NCBI RefSeq assembly: GCF_001039355.2
Contig: NW_019776079.1
Span: 762,023-824,022 of the forward strand
From: Lingula anatina
Taxonomy: Eukaryota > Brachiopoda > Lingulata > Lingulida > Lingulidae
Length of the DNA stretch: 62,000 bases
Direction of reading: 5' to 3'
In this document: positions 59,401-62,000 of the stretch, one piece after another
Numbering within the stretch: position 1 is the first letter of the stretch
Layout of the letters: each line of letters begins with the position of its first letter
Program-made: the position numbers and the translations under genes
The notes under the pieces: generated by a model
The model's input: only the letters and a program-made list of their open reading frames with translations
Database searches by the model: none
Told to the model about the DNA's origin: nothing

Positions 59401-62000
59401 GGAGTTTGTTTCTCCAAGAAAACGGATTATATCCGTATGCGTATTAGGCATATCATGGGGTGCGGGCATCGTGCTTGCAACCCCTCTGGCTTATCTTATA
59501 CGGGACTGGAGATATCTGCAGTTAACCGTGGCATTGCCCCCATTCCTATATCTAGGATTCTGGTGGTAGGTTCTTTTTTTTTCTTTTACAGTAAGCAAGT
59601 TGATTCTTGATGTCATTCTTTGTTTATTTCTGTTTTGTTGCACAAACATCAAACATCAGACAAGCACACTTTACTTACACGCACATTCAGAAATTAAATG
59701 AATAACAGTGCAATCATTGAAACAAACACACACCCATTTGTACTCTAAATACTATACGAATAATATTTTTTCAAAATGTTGAATTTGCATGGGGACAGCA
59801 AGACAACATGTGGCCCTTTAACATTAAATCAAATATGTCTCTCATTCCCCAGGTTGTTTTTGCCTAGTTGATGATACGTTAACTCAACTCTGATTGGTAA
59901 AAAAAACATGGATTATGTCGTCGGTTGATATCATGTTTGGTCATGACCTCAGCGGTCAGTATTGAGTTTTATATCAAACCTCGAATTCCCGTATATGATA
60001 ATTGTTTTCTATGCAAATTGTGTAAATGACATAGTACATTTTAAACATTATTAAACATTCATATTTGCAGGATAATCCCGGAGTCCCCTCGCTGGCTGTT
60101 ATCTAGGGGGAGATACAAGGAAGCTGAGAGGATAGTGCGGTGGGCGTCCAGAGTGAATGACGGAAAGATGCCGGAGACCGGTCATTTCTTGAATGAGCAT
60201 TCTTTGCAAATCACTCCGACTTTAAGTCCCCTGAAGATTTTTAAGGCACCAAGACTTATGGCGAGGACAGCAGTAGCAATCTGTGGCTGGTATAAACATT
60301 GTTTTCGCAGTTTGGCAACACGCAATTGACATTTTAAGTTACACGTGTTCATGTTAAAAAACCAAATGCGCTTATTTTAACCAAGACTTAAAAGGACTCT
60401 TTATAGGTCACCCAATATGACAAATCGTTATAAGCATCGAGAGCGTTCAAACAAATGTCTCACCAAAAACCTTACCACTATGTCATTTTTAGGATCACAG
60501 TTGGCATATCATGGTATGGTCTTACACTAAATCAGGGGTCTCTAGGAGGTGACGTCTTCCTTAATGCTCTAGTACTGTCTCTGATCGACCTGATGGCTTT
60601 CCTATCGTTGACGATCATCAACAAAGTTGGTAGGAGAAGAGCATACTGTGCCAGTATGATGCTCTCTGCCCTGTCTATGTTGTCAACTGTACTGGTCCAT
60701 TTCTTAGCAGACAGAGGTATGATTTAAAGGGTGTGAATATTCATTTGAAATTGTTTGATTTACATTTATTAGAAAGGAGAAGTTAAATTTTATTTGTTTT
60801 TGGTGCTACACGTGTGCTGTAAGTAATCTGTTGTAAATTTGTTACATACACTTCTTTTGCTGGCATTGATTTTTAATCGTGGTAAGCATTTAAGTACGAA
60901 ATGTTGCACACGGCTTCTGTTTAATTTATAGTCACAGTGATGGTCTCCGCGCCTTTTTTAATCAATTGTAAAGCAATATCTAGTTTTACAGAGGCTAAAT
61001 AGTACGTTGTATTTAGTACATTCCCAGTAAAATAGAAGGGTCCACTTCAATTTTACAGAAAGTCAGTCAACCAGTACCATCTTCACAGCTCTGTACACGA
61101 TAGGGAAGTTGGGAGTCAGTGCTTGCTTCTGCCTTCTATTCATCTGGAATGGAGAGTTCTATCCTACGCCCCTACGAAACTTTGGGATAGGATTAGGATG
61201 TACATTCGGCCGCATTGCGGCTATTTCATCTCCGATTGTAATGGTATGTTAACGTTATGGCTCAGCTTCAGTATAAAAATTATATTTCCTGTTCAGAAAC
61301 AACTATTCCCTTTCGATGTATTAGGAGCCTTTTTGGTGTTTGCATTTTTTAACTCTACGTTTAATGCAACTAACTTCCTGGGTGTTTAATTTGTACTTAT
61401 ACCCCGGTAGACACAGTAGCTATATATTAACATTAAAGTCACAGTGAAAAACAGCTTGTATCCCACCTTATCAAAACGACACTGCAGTGAAAAGCAAATA
61501 CGTGACCCCTAGCACTGTTATATTGCTGTACTGAAAAGACGTTCCAAAAAGAATATCGAGAAACTGATTATTTATTTAATATTTATTATAAACGCAGCAA
61601 TTCGATATACATGTGGGGTTGTATTTCACCAGCAGTTTTCACTTTTTTTTATTTTTGATATATTTATATTATTACCATTTAGTTTCATCAGGCCCCATTT
61701 TCATAAACCTTTGGGTAACATTATCCACTGGATACAATTGTTTTCTTTGAATAGTAATCCTGAGGATAGCAGCCATATTAAAACACTGGATAGCAATATC
61801 AGAAACAAAAATAGGTATCTAGTGTTACGAAAACATTACTTTACCCACAGGATAACTGACCGGACGATAAAAGTTTAACTACAAAGAATTAAATAATCCG
61901 AAGGGTGGGTGTTAAATGAAAAAAGTTTTCATTTTTTGTAGGACCAACTCGGAGAACATCCAGTTCTTGGTAACACTGTTCCTCTGATATTGTTTGGCTG
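56447..62000 (+). CDS. SLC22-family transporter, copy D (3' end outside window)
   Basis: Exons: 56447-56589, 58007-58217, 58576-58679, 58930-59084, 59397-59565, 60071-60289, 60493-60716, 61059-61243 and the start of exon 9 from 61942. Lengths match the other copies exactly. It is the most diverged copy: MEFDEVIRRVGEFGRIQLRT, exon 3 ends GGLAADC instead of GGLAADY, exon 4 reads IFCLIHGVGGVGAALSPTYGA, and exon 6 differs strongly after the RWASRVN motif. An ATG immediately before (56444) would add one Met. Intron 1 is longer than in B and C because of nested repeat insertions. The frame is open up to the window edge. Confidence 0.92.
56615..57690. mobile_element. Nested repeat insertion in intron 1 of copy D
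   Basis: Bases 56615-56840 match the dispersed repeat at 31290-31490 and 30820-30860 (CTCTTACAT, ACGAGGTCATGTCAATCAACT, ACAAAACACTC). The expected continuation (TTACTAACATTACA) appears only at about 57670. The roughly 830 bp between therefore look like a second element inserted into the first. It has a TATAAAAGG box (about 56963) and an ORF of 76 codons (56981-57211) that I do not recognise. Confidence 0.55.

Noticed and set aside
1-62000. CRISPR arrays, bacterial operons, tRNA and rRNA genes
   Set aside because: The DNA is eukaryotic with spliced genes; no spaced direct-repeat array and no cloverleaf or rRNA sequence was seen.

Overview
This is nuclear DNA from an intron-rich, AT-rich animal genome, with canonical GT/AG introns, metazoan protein families, many microsatellites and decayed transposons. 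A marine invertebrate (mollusc, brachiopod, annelid or hemichordate-like) fits best, but I cannot name the species. Four single 'n' positions (about 1930, 20312, 29230 and 31729) mark assembly joins. At least one of them has the same locus on both sides.

Layout. (1) 545-14481, plus strand: the 3' part of a large neurexin-superfamily cell-surface receptor with laminin-G and EGF modules and a Caspr-type fibrinogen-like module. It ends in one of two tandem membrane-spanning exons and a cytoplasmic tail. Its first exons lie outside the window. (2) 15919-22715, minus strand: a complete class I histone deacetylase (HDAC1/2, Rpd3 type). The 15 exons of the transcript sum to 1578 nt, or 525 residues plus stop. 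The gene converges tail-to-tail on the receptor gene and carries two intact, diverged copies of exon 2. (3) About 22.9-33.4 kb: a gene-poor stretch with two decayed DD34E Tc1-like transposons, a CR1/Jockey-like retrotransposon tail, a putative TIR element and a dispersed unclassified repeat. It also holds one orphan minus-strand exon encoding a cysteine-rich peptide whose last six-cysteine spacing matches the CS-alpha/beta fold. (4) 33538-62000, plus strand: a tandem array of four SLC22 (organic cation/carnitine type) transporter genes with the same ten-exon architecture. The first copy lacks exons 1-2, two copies are complete (545 residues each), and the fourth runs off the window in exon 9.

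The three gene families do not form a pathway: one works at the cell surface, one in chromatin and one in membrane transport. The observations most worth a second look are the two HDAC1 exon 2 copies (same length and phase, 22/113 nt different, 3/37 residues different), the tandem phase-1 transmembrane exons separated by only 64 bp, the orphan cysteine-rich exon, and the disrupted first transporter copy.
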